Shown: positions 1 through 6,554, numbered from the stretch's first letter. The stretch: DNA of 8,658 nucleotides from Bacteroidales bacterium UBA3724 (GCA_002371315.1 DFHL01000068.1:1-8658); one strand, 5' to 3'. The notes: generated from the letters alone by a model not told the origin. Numbers and translations: made by a program.

Positions 1-1789
1 AGCGTGCTATGAACGACTGGCTGCCGCTGTTGTACACCGTCACGTCGCCAAACTGCGCGCCGCCCGAGGCCAGCATACCGGTCAGGTACAGCACGCTGTC
101 CACCAGGCAGGTTGAGCTTGTCACGTGTCTTGAACCGCCGTTGGTGCCGTAGTCCACAAAGCAGAGCTCGTTGCCGTCGTAGTCCCACACGGCAAAGCCC
201 ATACCCCACTGTGTGGCCTCGGCTTTCTCATAACGCTCGCCTGCAAAGTCGAGCCACCAGCGGTACTTTACCTGCCAGATAATGCGGTTGTTCTTGGCTA
301 CAAAATCCACGATATCAGTGCTGCTGAAGCCGCCAGCCGTAACAACTTCAGCCTTGATTTCCTTCCCTTTAGATATAAGCCTTCCGTCTTCCGGGTCTAT
401 GCGCAGCATAACGCTACTTCTTGCCGTCACATCAGTCGAATCGTAGTAGTAGTGCGTGTTCACGGTGTCATATAATGCGCGGGCTCCTTCAAAGATTACG
501 ATGTTCCCCGTGTCGTCAAATTCCATAGGCCACAGGAATTCCTTATAATAGTCCTCCGAAGTTGGTATGTCGTCCGTCACCCTGTCAAGCTGTTTGAGGT
601 ACAGCGGGTTCAGCGCGCTGTCGTATTTGATTAGAAAACCCCTGCTGCGGTCGAAACATCTGAAAAGCAAGTCCAGACTGTCCGACCCACCTATAGTCAA
701 GCTGACGCTATCGCCCGACCTTATAAACGGCACGTCTGTTAAACTGTATCCAGACAAGAAAACATTGTTATGGCTGTCACATTTCAACGCGTTTATCACC
801 ACTTGATAGCTTATTGTATCTAGATGCTCCGGCGTCGGTTCGAACAGAAACTGCGATGCCAGCAGTTCTTCGAAATGCGACGAGAATTTGAGAATCTGGT
901 AGTTGTGCATTCCTGCCGATGGTCTGACATCGGGCAAAGGCACATCGAAATAGCGCTTGCCGTCGACATAGAATCTAAGGCCAGACACCATAGGACTACT
1001 TATTTCGTAATGAATATTTCTTTCTTCCGTCGAATCGTACACGATAGCATCTTCCTTCATAGTCCTGACAATGATTATATTCCCCTCATTGTCTATTATG
1101 AAAGGGGAATCGTCACTATATAAAGGGTGGTTCCAATAAATCCCGTTATGCACAAACAGATTCCCGTTTGTGTCCAGTGGCGCTACAGAAAGCCAATGTG
1201 TCTCTTTGACGTTTCCGTTGTAATCCATTAAAACATACGCAGAAACAACCCTGGTACGAGCATAATCTAAAGTATCCCCATTATAGACCAAATTCTGCCC
1301 ATAAACAAGAGTACCGTTAGAGTCATAATAACACAACCGGAATAGTGTATCTAGGAAGAATGTATATGCGTTAAAACTGTTTGCATAAAGGCTGACCATA
1401 TTTACAAAACAAGCAACAGCAGAATCCCCGACCAATTGAATGTGGCCAAACAGAGTTTTAAAACTATTGTTCGAATTTACAGCTTTACTCCATTTCAGGT
1501 TCCCATCAGGTGTGATTCCACCTATCACGATACTTGGAGTATTCCAAAACGAACCATAAGGCGAAAAAGGCAAGAATCTATTGTTGTCAATTCCTGCGTC
1601 CACACTACAGACTCCTATAAAATATACATTTCCGGCCGAATCAGTGACAGACTGTTTGATGCAGTTCGTTGAGGTATAGTCCGCCGCTTCGCCACCCGTA
1701 TAGGTTTGAACCCAGTCAAAGTATTGAGCTCGTGACGTAAACGGAGTTAACAATATTATAATGACAATTGAAATAATTCTTTTTTTCAT
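1..1789 (-). CDS. Exported beta-propeller-repeat-like surface/secreted protein, 3' end beyond window
   Basis: The minus-strand frame is open from ATG at 1789-1787 to the left edge: 596 codons with no stop, by manual reading of every codon. Residues 1-22 are a classic Bacteroidetes signal peptide (MKKR, a long Ile/Val/Leu core, then TSRAQ), probably cut by signal peptidase I near A21-Q22. The mature part repeats a pattern of Asp, a small residue, Gly-Asn, then hydrophobic residues. Examples are DSAGNVYFIG (about 50-59), DNEGNIIIV, DSHNNVFLSG and DDTGNIVIF. This resembles SBBP-type beta-propeller repeats, which in this phylum often end in a T9SS sorting domain; that end would lie outside the window. 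An AGGAG at 1798-1802 sits 8 nt before the ATG and supports this start. There are no catalytic motifs, so the role is unknown; surface exposure or secretion is inferred. Confidence 0.85.
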   Translation of the reverse strand, partial: MKKRIISIVIIILLTPFTSRAQYFDWVQTYTGGEAADYTSTNCIKQSVTDSAGNVYFIGVCSVDAGIDNNRFLPFSPYGSFWNTPSIVIGGITPDGNLKWSKAVNSNNSFKTLFGHIQLVGDSAVACFVNMVSLYANSFNAYTFFLDTLFRLCYYDSNGTLVYGQNLVYNGDTLDYARTRVVSAYVLMDYNGNVKETHWLSVAPLDTNGNLFVHNGIYWNHPLYSDDSPFIIDNEGNIIIVRTMKEDAIVYDSTEERNIHYEISSPMVSGLRFYVDGKRYFDVPLPDVRPSAGMHNYQILKFSSHFEELLASQFLFEPTPEHLDTISYQVVINALKCDSHNNVFLSGYSLTDVPFIRSGDSVSLTIGGSDSLDLLFRCFDRSRGFLIKYDSALNPLYLKQLDRVTDDIPTSEDYYKEFLWPMEFDDTGNIVIFEGARALYDTVNTHYYYDSTDVTARSSVMLRIDPEDGRLISKGKEIKAEVVTAGGFSSTDIVDFVAKNNRIIWQVKYRWWLDFAGERYEKAEATQWGMGFAVWDYDGNELCFVDYGTNGGSRHVTSSTCLVDSVLYLTGMLASGGAQFGDVTVYNSGSQSFIAR

Positions 1790-1797
1790 AGTGTAAT

Positions 1798-1802
1798 CTC
1801 CT
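1798..1802 (-). promoter_or_regulatory. Shine-Dalgarno-like AGGAG before the exported protein
   Basis: The minus strand reads AGGAG, 8 nt, then ATG at 1789. Clear Shine-Dalgarno sequences are uncommon in Bacteroidetes, so this one fixes the start well. It overlaps the TAG stop (1803-1801) of the sorting-tail-like relic just upstream. Confidence 0.6.
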
Positions 1803-1917
1803 ATTCCTTGATTAATTTCAAATAAACAACTTCCTCCTTACCGTAAGTTTCTTTATAATTTACGCGTATTATATATGTACCTGACGACAAGTTAGTCGCG
1901 TCAAAACTGTCGGTATA
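1801..1917 (-). pseudogene. Relic resembling a T9SS C-terminal sorting domain
   Basis: The last ~38 codons of a minus-strand frame read GYTDSFDATNLSSGTYIIRV followed by NYKETYGKEEVVYLKLIKE and a TAG stop. The pattern (D-x-x-x-L-x-x-G-x-Y-I-I-R-V, a polar turn, then V-V-x-L-K-L) matches the end of type A T9SS sorting domains (Por secretion tail). No cargo body precedes it. The frame continues upstream only to a TAG at 2097-2095, and that extension has no resemblance to a secreted protein and overlaps a strong promoter. I therefore read it as the surviving 3' end of a deleted or recombined T9SS cargo gene, now lying in the leader of the next gene. It could instead be a small translated peptide, but it has no ATG. 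Confidence 0.55.
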
Positions 1918-2022
1918 GCCCCTAACAGGCCTCTGGCGGCTGTTTGATTGTAGAGGTAACGAGTTTGTTTTTAGAGATTTGTGGAGTTCGGCGGAGTGCG
2001 GAATACCTGTAGTTTCAATGTG

Positions 2023-2052
2023 CAAATATACAAAAATAATCCGAATAGACAA
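2023..2052 (-). promoter_or_regulatory. Bacteroidetes-type promoter for the exported protein gene
   Basis: On the minus strand, TTG (2052-2050), 19 bp, then TATATTTG (2030-2023) fits the -33 / -7 TAnnTTTG pattern. The start of transcription would be near 2016. That gives a leader of about 225 nt containing the sorting-tail relic. Assigned by motif only. Confidence 0.55.
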
Positions 2053-2098
2053 GTTGTTTTCCTGTTTATTTTCAAAAGTTCCCGTTTTTGAATCCTAA

Positions 2099-2119
2099 AA
2101 ATGTTAAATTTTAACATTT
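2099..2119. repeat. Palindrome copy 1 (AAATGTTAA-ATT-TTAACATTT)
   Basis: Nine-bp perfect inverted arms with a 3-bp spacer. The stretch 2101-2120 recurs exactly at 2367-2386. It could be a dimeric-regulator site or a short dispersed repeat. No regulator gene is adjacent. Confidence 0.6.
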
Positions 2120-2177
2120 CGGCGGCGGTTTTTGCCGAAAATCGTCCGTCATAACCCCCTGTTTTCCATATACCATC

Positions 2178-2221
2178 TTCTTACCAAATTCTACCCAAGT
2201 TCTTATCAAGTTCTTACCAAG
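2178..2221. repeat. 11-bp direct-repeat array, four copies
   Basis: Four contiguous units read TTCTTACCAAA (2178-2188), TTCTACCCAAG (2189-2199), TTCTTATCAAG (2200-2210) and TTCTTACCAAG (2211-2221). A weaker unit follows at 2222-2232. CTACTTC (2224-2230) then pairs with GAAGTAG (2246-2252). An 11-bp period places each unit on nearly the same face of the helix, which is compatible with cooperative protein binding. Function is unproven. Confidence 0.65.
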
Positions 2222-2366
2222 TACTACTTCAGTAGAAGATAATAAGAAGTAGATTAGGCTTTTATAAAGCTAAAATTCGGGGCTGACAGGGCGCAATTTT
2301 GGAGGTGTCAAAAATAAATGCTTGAAAAACAATATGTTGTAAATGTTAAAATTCATTTCATAACAG

Positions 2367-2386
2367 ATGTTAAATTTTAACATTTC
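2367..2386. repeat. Palindrome copy 2 (exact 20-bp repeat of 2101-2120)
   Basis: Identical over 20 bp to the first copy; perfect arms ATGTTAA (2367-2373) and TTAACAT (2377-2383). A related half-site, AAATGTTAA, lies at 2341-2349. The copy sits just before the 164-bp tandem units. Confidence 0.6.
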
Positions 2387-2393
2387 CGTTGGG

Positions 2394-2557
2394 CTCCTGC
2401 TCGCTGCGCTCGCGAGATCTTGTGGATCTTGTAGATTATCCTCCTGCTCGCTGCGCTCGCGAAATCTTGTAAATCTTGTAAATTATTCCGCCTGCGGCGG
2501 GAATGAGGAAATCCACAAGATCTACTAGATCTCTGCCCGAAGGGCAAGGCTAAAAAA
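2394..2557. repeat. 164-bp hairpin-rich repeat, unit 1
   Basis: The unit holds two copies of a module at 2394 and 2441: CTCCTGCTCGCTGCGCTCGC, then a 9-bp-periodic ATCTTGT stretch. A perfect hairpin CCGCC-TGC-GGCGG (2488-2500) follows. Next is an inverted copy of the ATCTTGT stretch (2511-2533), then a perfect hairpin TGCCC-GAA-GGGCA (2534-2546). Positions 2414-2436 pair with 2511-2533 with about three differences, so the whole unit can fold into one long stem-loop. It looks like a REP- or MITE-like Bacteroidales repeat, with no transposase present. Confidence 0.8.
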
Positions 2558-2721
2558 CTCCTGCTCGCTGCGCTCGCGAGATCTTGTGGATCTTGTAGAT
2601 GATTCTCCTGCTCGCTGCGCTCGCGAAATCTTGTAAATCTTGTAAATTATTCCGCCTGCTGCGGGAATGAGGAATTCCACAAGATCTACAAGATCTCTGC
2701 CCGAAGGGAAAGGCAAAAAGG
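2558..2721. repeat. 164-bp hairpin-rich repeat, unit 2
   Basis: An abutting copy of unit 1 with the same 164-bp register and no indels, and only about six to eight substitutions. Both small hairpins are weakened: CCGCCTGCTGCGGG near 2652, and TGCCCGAAGGGAA at 2698-2710. The long inverted arms are better matched than in unit 1. Confidence 0.8.
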
Positions 2722-2764
2722 TGCCCATTAAAAGAAACGTTTTTTCCGTTTTCAAAAAATTTGC

Positions 2765-2803
2765 TATATTTGCATATTGGACAGAATGCGCGATGAGGGC
2801 GCA
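2765..2803 (+). promoter_or_regulatory. Probable promoter and leader hairpin of the acyl-CoA ligase gene
   Basis: TATATTTG at 2765-2772 fits the Bacteroidetes -7 box. The -33 region is only T-rich (2741-2746), without a clear TTTG. In the leader, TGCGC (2787-2791) can pair with GCGCA (2799-2803). The coding start lies about 85 nt downstream of the -7 box. Confidence 0.5.
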
Positions 2804-2856
2804 AAATGCTAACAACAAACTGAAAGACATCTCATTAAGTAAACATAAAGCAATTA

Positions 2857-4725
2857 ATGGAAATTGAAATTACACGATTGTTCGACCTGCTGGACCACCT
2901 TGTGGTGAACCATCCGAAGGACGATATCCTGGCCGGCAAGGTCAACGGCGAATGGGTGCGCTACAGCTCCCACGACTATTATAAGTACGCTCATTTTATG
3001 GCCTATGGCCTTATGGAGCTGGGCATCAAGCCCGGCGACCGCGTGATTACGATCTCGAACAACTGCCCTGAGTGGAACTTTATGGATATGGCGCTGGCGC
3101 TGATGGGTGCCATCCACGTGCCCGTCTATCCCACCCTTGCCACGGAAAACTACGTCCACATCTTCCGCCACAGCGAGGCGAAGCTGATACTGGTGAGCAG
3201 CAAGGTGCTGCTGGGCCGCATCCTGGGCGCCGTGCAGCAGCTTGAGGTGAAGCCCGACATCTACACCCTGGCCGCCATCGAGGGCTATCACCGCACGCTG
3301 GAGATTCTGAAGCTCGGCATCGCCAGCCGCGAGAAGCACCTGGCCGAGCTGGAGCAGCGCAAGGAGCAGACCAAGCCCGACGACTGGCTGACGCTGATCT
3401 ACACCAGCGGCACCACCGGCGACCCGAAGGGCGTGATGCTGAGCCACCGCAACATCTGCAGCAACTTCCTGGCCCACGCCAAGGTGAACCCGATGACGCC
3501 CGACTATCGCGTGCTGTCGTTCCTGCCGCTGAACCACGTCTTCGAGCGTTCGATGAACTACCACTTCCAGTATCTGGGCGTCAGCATCTACTATGCCGAA
3601 TCGATGGGCACCCTGCAGCGCGATATGCAGGACATCGGCTGCGGCGGCTTCTGCGCCGTGCCGCGCGTGCTGGAGATGTTCTACGACAAGCTCTACGCTG
3701 CCGGCAAGGACTTTCCGGCCATCAAGAAGGCCATCTACTTCCACGCCTTCAAGCACGGTATGCGCTACGACAATGGCATCATCCGCAAGGTGTCGCTGTG
3801 GTACCAGATTATGCACCGCTTCTACGACCGTATGGTCTATCGCCACTGGCGCGAGAAGTTCGGCGGCAAGCGTATGATTGTCATCAGCGGCGGCAGCAGC
3901 ATCCCCGAGCGCCTGGTGCGCCTCTTCACCGCTGCGGGCATCAGCATCTATGAGGGCTATGGCCTCAGCGAGACGTCGCCCGTCATTGCCGTCAACAACC
4001 CCGTCGACGGCCTGGTGCGCTTCGGCACCGTTGGGCCGATGCTGAGTGGCACGGAGATGATGATTGCCGACGACGGCGAGATCCTGACCCGCGGACCGCA
4101 CGTGATGATGGGCTACTACAAGGATCCGGAATACACCAAGCAGGTGATAGACGAAGATGGCTGGTTCCACACCGGCGACATAGGCAAAATCGTCGGCGGA
4201 CGCTACCTGAAGATCACCGACCGCAAGAAGGACATCTTCAAGCTGTCGGCAGGCAAGTACGTGGCGCCGCAAGTGCTTGAGAACAAGTTGCGCGAGTCGG
4301 AATACATCGACCAGGTGATGGTCATCGGCGAGCACCAGAAGATTGCCGCCGCCATCATTTCGCCCAACTTCAACACGCTGCACTACTGGGCCCTGAAGCA
4401 CCATCTGCACTATCGCGACAACACGCAGCTCATAGCCCTGCCCGAGGTCAACAAGAAGATGCAGGAAGTCATCGACCAGTACAACAAGGAGTTTGCCCCA
4501 CACGAGCAAATCAAGAAGTTCCGCCTGGTCAGCGAGGAGTGGACCACGGCCAACGGGCTGCTCTCGCCCACCCTCAAGGTGCGCCGCAAGCTGCTGCAGG
4601 ACAAATACAAGGACCTTATTGTCGACATTTTCGGCAAGCAGGACGACACGAAGTCGGGACTTTTCTCGTCGTTCCGCACCATCGACCTGCCTTCAATCAA
4701 GCTGCCCTTCCGCGACAACAACTGA
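2857..4725 (+). CDS. AMP-forming long-chain fatty acid--CoA ligase
   Basis: A complete 622-residue ANL-superfamily adenylating enzyme. It would activate a fatty acid with ATP to an acyl-AMP, then transfer it to CoA, feeding phospholipid synthesis or fatty-acid use; it is cytosolic or loosely membrane-bound. Visible motifs in order: the P-loop YTSGTTGDPKG (182-192), YEGYGLSET with the Mg-binding Glu (365-373), GWFHTGDIG with the ribose-binding Asp (435-443), the hinge ITDRKKDIFKLSAGKYVAP (453-471), and SPTLKVRRK with the probable catalytic Lys574. The length is normal for bacterial long-chain ligases and all core motifs are intact. There is no signal peptide. ATG at 2857 is supported by the promoter upstream. 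The exact acyl chain preference cannot be read from sequence. A decayed paralogue of its 3' end lies at 6333-6431. Confidence 0.95.
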   Translation: MEIEITRLFDLLDHLVVNHPKDDILAGKVNGEWVRYSSHDYYKYAHFMAYGLMELGIKPGDRVITISNNCPEWNFMDMALALMGAIHVPVYPTLATENYVHIFRHSEAKLILVSSKVLLGRILGAVQQLEVKPDIYTLAAIEGYHRTLEILKLGIASREKHLAELEQRKEQTKPDDWLTLIYTSGTTGDPKGVMLSHRNICSNFLAHAKVNPMTPDYRVLSFLPLNHVFERSMNYHFQYLGVSIYYAESMGTLQRDMQDIGCGGFCAVPRVLEMFYDKLYAAGKDFPAIKKAIYFHAFKHGMRYDNGIIRKVSLWYQIMHRFYDRMVYRHWREKFGGKRMIVISGGSSIPERLVRLFTAAGISIYEGYGLSETSPVIAVNNPVDGLVRFGTVGPMLSGTEMMIADDGEILTRGPHVMMGYYKDPEYTKQVIDEDGWFHTGDIGKIVGGRYLKITDRKKDIFKLSAGKYVAPQVLENKLRESEYIDQVMVIGEHQKIAAAIISPNFNTLHYWALKHHLHYRDNTQLIALPEVNKKMQEVIDQYNKEFAPHEQIKKFRLVSEEWTTANGLLSPTLKVRRKLLQDKYKDLIVDIFGKQDDTKSGLFSSFRTIDLPSIKLPFRDNN

Positions 4726-4747
4726 AACTGACTGTTTCCCATACCGA

Positions 4748-4782
4748 AAACGCCTGTATACGTCATCCGCATACAGGCGTTT
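4748..4782. terminator. Bidirectional hairpin terminator between convergent genes
   Basis: Perfect 12-bp arms AAACGCCTGTAT (4748-4759) and ATACAGGCGTTT (4771-4782) with an 11-nt loop. It lies between the ligase stop (4725) and the ATPase stop (4810), so it can serve both. The U-tracts are short in each direction (three to four). Confidence 0.8.
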
Positions 4783-4809
4783 CCCATTATGGACGCAGCC
4801 TTGTTTTCG

Positions 4810-6093
4810 TCAGTTCTTGAGGCACCCGATGGGCACCACCAGCACCCCGTCCTTGCGCTGGTAGGCATAGCCGCCCGTGGCTGTCAGCACCATCATAAAT
4901 GATGGATTGTTCATCTTGTTTGTGTCGATCTTGCTAACCAACTTTTTCAAGTTGGCGGCACCTTCCTCTACGAGAGTTTCACCGCCAAGTTTCACTTCCA
5001 CAAGGCCGTAGTTGCCGTTGTTGAGATGGACAACGGCGTCGCACTCCAGTCCGTTATGGTCCCTGTAGTGATAAACGTGGCCGTCGAGAGCGTCGGCATA
5101 CACCCTCAAATCCCTAACCGCCATTGTTTCAAACAGAAGGCCATAGGTGTTCAGGTCGTTTATCAAGTCTGTCGGCCCAATGCCGAGCGCCGCCGTTGCT
5201 ATCGACGGGTCGACAAAATACCTTGTATCCGAAGTGCGGATGGCCGTTTTGCTCCTCAGGTTGGGGTTCCAAGCGGGCATATCCTCAATGACAAATATCT
5301 TTCTCAGCGCCGAGAGGTAGAGCGCAATCGTGTTTTCGGACAATGAGCCGCCGCCGTTTGCCGACAGGTCGGCGTACAATGTGCCGACAGACACCTGGCC
5401 GCCTTGGTGCCTTGCGTAGGCACGCAGCAGACGCATAGCGAAGCCCGGATCGCGCTGCACATTGTCAACGCGCGAGATGTCGCTTTCGCAGATGGCCTTG
5501 ACGTAGTTGCTGGCCACGCGCAAAGCGGTCGTTTTCTTCAGGTTGAGAGCCCCCGGCCACCCCCCGCGGCATAAAATGTAGGCTATATCCTCAAGCGATG
5601 TGTCTGGCGCAATGCAAGACTTCACCTGCCCGGCAAAGAGGTCCAATAGACTTATTTTGCCGTTCGAATCGCCCGACTCCCACAGGCTCATCGGCCGCAT
5701 TGTAAGCCAGGCAAAACGGCCCGTGCCGGTATGCGTTATCCTGCTTTTGTCGGCAGGGACGGCGGAGCCCGTGAAGATAAACTGCCCCACGTCGCCTCGT
5801 CTGTCGATTGTATATCGGGCTGTGTCCCAAAGCTGTGGCGCCAACTGCCATTCGTCCACCAGTCTCGGTGTCTCTCCGGCAAGCAGCAATTCAGGGTCGT
5901 TCTCCGCAAGTGCAAGATATTCTTTCGACATCTTGGGATTATCCATACGCAGCAAACTTTTGGCCTGCTGTTCTGCCGTGGTCGTTTTGCCGCACCATTT
6001 GGGGCCCTGAATCAATACTGCACCCACAGCTTCAAGCTGGTCGCTGAGCATACCGTCTGCAATCCTGTTTCTATACATTCTTTTTTCGTCCAT
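4810..6093 (-). CDS. AAA_14 / DUF4143-family ATP-binding protein
   Basis: 427 residues if started at ATG 6093-6091. An in-frame GTG at 6102-6100 would add three residues, but ATG is preferred in this phylum. The N-terminal ATPase shows Walker A GPKWCGKT (30-37), Walker B RLVDEWQ with D80 and E81, and a sensor-1-like FTGS ending near residue 110. The C-terminal DUF4143 part ends in a nuclease-fold-like signature, D352, E366 and K368 (CDAVV, then LVEVK), as seen in PD-(D/E)XK-type folds. Family members are widespread and variably present in Bacteroidetes; their cellular function is not established. The gene is a lone transcription unit converging on the ligase and is flanked on the far side by a ligase relic. 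That suggests a mobile or accessory gene, which is inference. Confidence 0.9.
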   Translation of the reverse strand: MDEKRMYRNRIADGMLSDQLEAVGAVLIQGPKWCGKTTTAEQQAKSLLRMDNPKMSKEYLALAENDPELLLAGETPRLVDEWQLAPQLWDTARYTIDRRGDVGQFIFTGSAVPADKSRITHTGTGRFAWLTMRPMSLWESGDSNGKISLLDLFAGQVKSCIAPDTSLEDIAYILCRGGWPGALNLKKTTALRVASNYVKAICESDISRVDNVQRDPGFAMRLLRAYARHQGGQVSVGTLYADLSANGGGSLSENTIALYLSALRKIFVIEDMPAWNPNLRSKTAIRTSDTRYFVDPSIATAALGIGPTDLINDLNTYGLLFETMAVRDLRVYADALDGHVYHYRDHNGLECDAVVHLNNGNYGLVEVKLGGETLVEEGAANLKKLVSKIDTNKMNNPSFMMVLTATGGYAYQRKDGVLVVPIGCLKN

Positions 6094-6113
6094 AATTACC
6101 ACATTTTACGCTG

Positions 6114-6121
6114 CAAAATTA
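6114..6121 (-). promoter_or_regulatory. Candidate -7 box for the ATPase gene
   Basis: The minus strand reads TAATTTTG, matching TAnnTTTG, 20 nt before the ATG at 6093. This implies a very short leader. The -33 region is A/T-rich without a clear TTTG. Confidence 0.45.
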
Positions 6122-6161
6122 CACACTATTTTTCGAATAAAAAAATATAATTTTCAAAATA

Positions 6162-6194
6162 ATATTATATAATTGATTATTAACTATATAATAT
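6162..6194. repeat. AT-only inverted repeat beside the 23-bp array
   Basis: ATATTATATA (6162-6171) and TATATAATAT (6185-6194) are perfect 10-bp inverted arms around a 13-nt loop, ending 6 bp before the 23-bp array. All arm bases are A or T, so chance is possible. Confidence 0.4.
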
Positions 6195-6200
6195 ATTTTT

Positions 6201-6338
6201 ACCGTGGCATTTGGAGCATTTTCACAGTGACGTTTGGAGCATTTTCACCGTGGCATTTGGAGCATTTTCACCGTGACGTTTGGAGCATTTTCACAGTGAC
6301 GTTTGGAGCATTTTCACCGTGGCATTTGGAGATTTTTA
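6201..6338. repeat. 23-bp tandem array, six units
   Basis: Units start at 6201, 6224, 6247, 6270, 6293 and 6316. All share TTTGGAG; the first five continue with CATTTTC and the last diverges into the ligase relic. Two alternating forms differ at GTGGCA versus GTGACG and at ACC versus ACA. Where the GTGACG form follows a unit, the junction makes the small dyad TCAC-N-GTGA. There are no variable spacers, so it is not a CRISPR array. The period is not a multiple of three, so it is not a protein repeat. Confidence 0.9.
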
Positions 6339-6431
6339 TTCGGCGAGCAAGACATCGCAAAATCGGGACTTTTCTCCTCGTTCCGCACCATCAGCCTGCC
6401 CTTGACCAAGCTGTCGACCAAAGGAAATTAA
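6333..6431 (+). pseudogene. 3' relic of a second long-chain acyl-CoA ligase gene
   Basis: From 6339 one frame reads FGEQDIAKSGLFSSFRTISL then PLTKLSTKGN and TAA. The intact ligase ends FGKQDDTKSGLFSSFRTIDL then PSIKLPFRDNN: about 19 of 30 positions are identical, and many codons differ silently. This was therefore a diverged paralogue, not a recent copy of 2857-4725. The rest of the gene is missing; the fragment runs straight out of the last 23-bp unit. No start codon or promoter is visible, so it is not expressed as a ligase. I infer deletion or replacement of the 5' part, perhaps when the ATPase gene and array arose here. Confidence 0.8.
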
Positions 6432-6495
6432 TTAGACTTAAACATCAGTATTATAGAGTATTGAAGATTTTATTCACCGACAAGAGCAAAAAAAA

Positions 6496-6527
6496 TTTGT
6501 CCACTCGGCGAAAAAGTAGTACTTTTG
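6496..6527 (+). promoter_or_regulatory. Promoter of tRNA-Gln
   Basis: TTTG (6496-6499), 20 bp, then TACTTTTG (6520-6527) is a textbook Bacteroidetes -33/-7 pair. Transcription should start near 6534, about 20 nt before the mature tRNA. Confidence 0.75.
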
Positions 6528-6554
6528 CAGCCGATTTTACGCATACAAGTGGAT

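Larger units (their letters stand above)
1918..2856. other. Gene-free, repeat-rich intergenic region (~940 bp)
   Basis: I find no credible protein gene here; the short open frames are translations of repeats. From left to right it holds the promoter and leader of the leftward gene and a 20-bp palindrome at 2101-2120. Next come a TTTCGGC/GCCGAAA hairpin (2117-2123 with 2134-2140) and an 11-bp direct-repeat array (2178-2221). A second copy of the palindrome lies at 2367-2386, followed by two tandem 164-bp hairpin-rich units (2394-2721) and the promoter and leader of the acyl-CoA ligase. The two flanking genes diverge, so regulatory sites for both are expected here. Confidence 0.75.
6094..6554. 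other. Intergenic region between ATPase and tRNA-Gln
   Basis: No functional protein gene is seen. The region holds the ATPase promoter candidate, the AT-rich inverted repeat, the 23-bp array, the ligase relic and the tRNA promoter. A plus-strand open frame across it (6173-6739) also runs through the tRNA and is not credible. Confidence 0.75.

Noticed and set aside
567..1672. Plus-strand open frames at 567-806, 824-1123 and 1436-1672
   Set aside because: They are antisense to the continuous 596-codon exported-protein frame, which has a signal peptide and repeated propeller motifs.
2117..2140. Hairpin TTTCGGC/GCCGAAA as a terminator
   Set aside because: No T-run follows on either strand and no gene ends nearby.
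2394..2721. Insertion sequence
   Set aside because: No transposase gene or fragment and no clear terminal repeats with target duplication; only a non-coding repeat is seen.
2525..2867. Short open frames on both strands in the 164-bp repeats
   Set aside because: Their Arg/Ser/Thr-rich peptides are translations of the hairpin repeat modules, not proteins.
2854..4509. A 551-codon open frame on the minus strand opposite the acyl-CoA ligase
   Set aside because: It is an antisense shadow of a GC-rich gene whose plus-strand product has every ligase motif; the antisense protein is a Val/His/Ala/Leu-rich sequence with no recognisable domain.
6201..6338. CRISPR array
   Set aside because: The 23-bp units abut with no spacers, and no cas genes are present.
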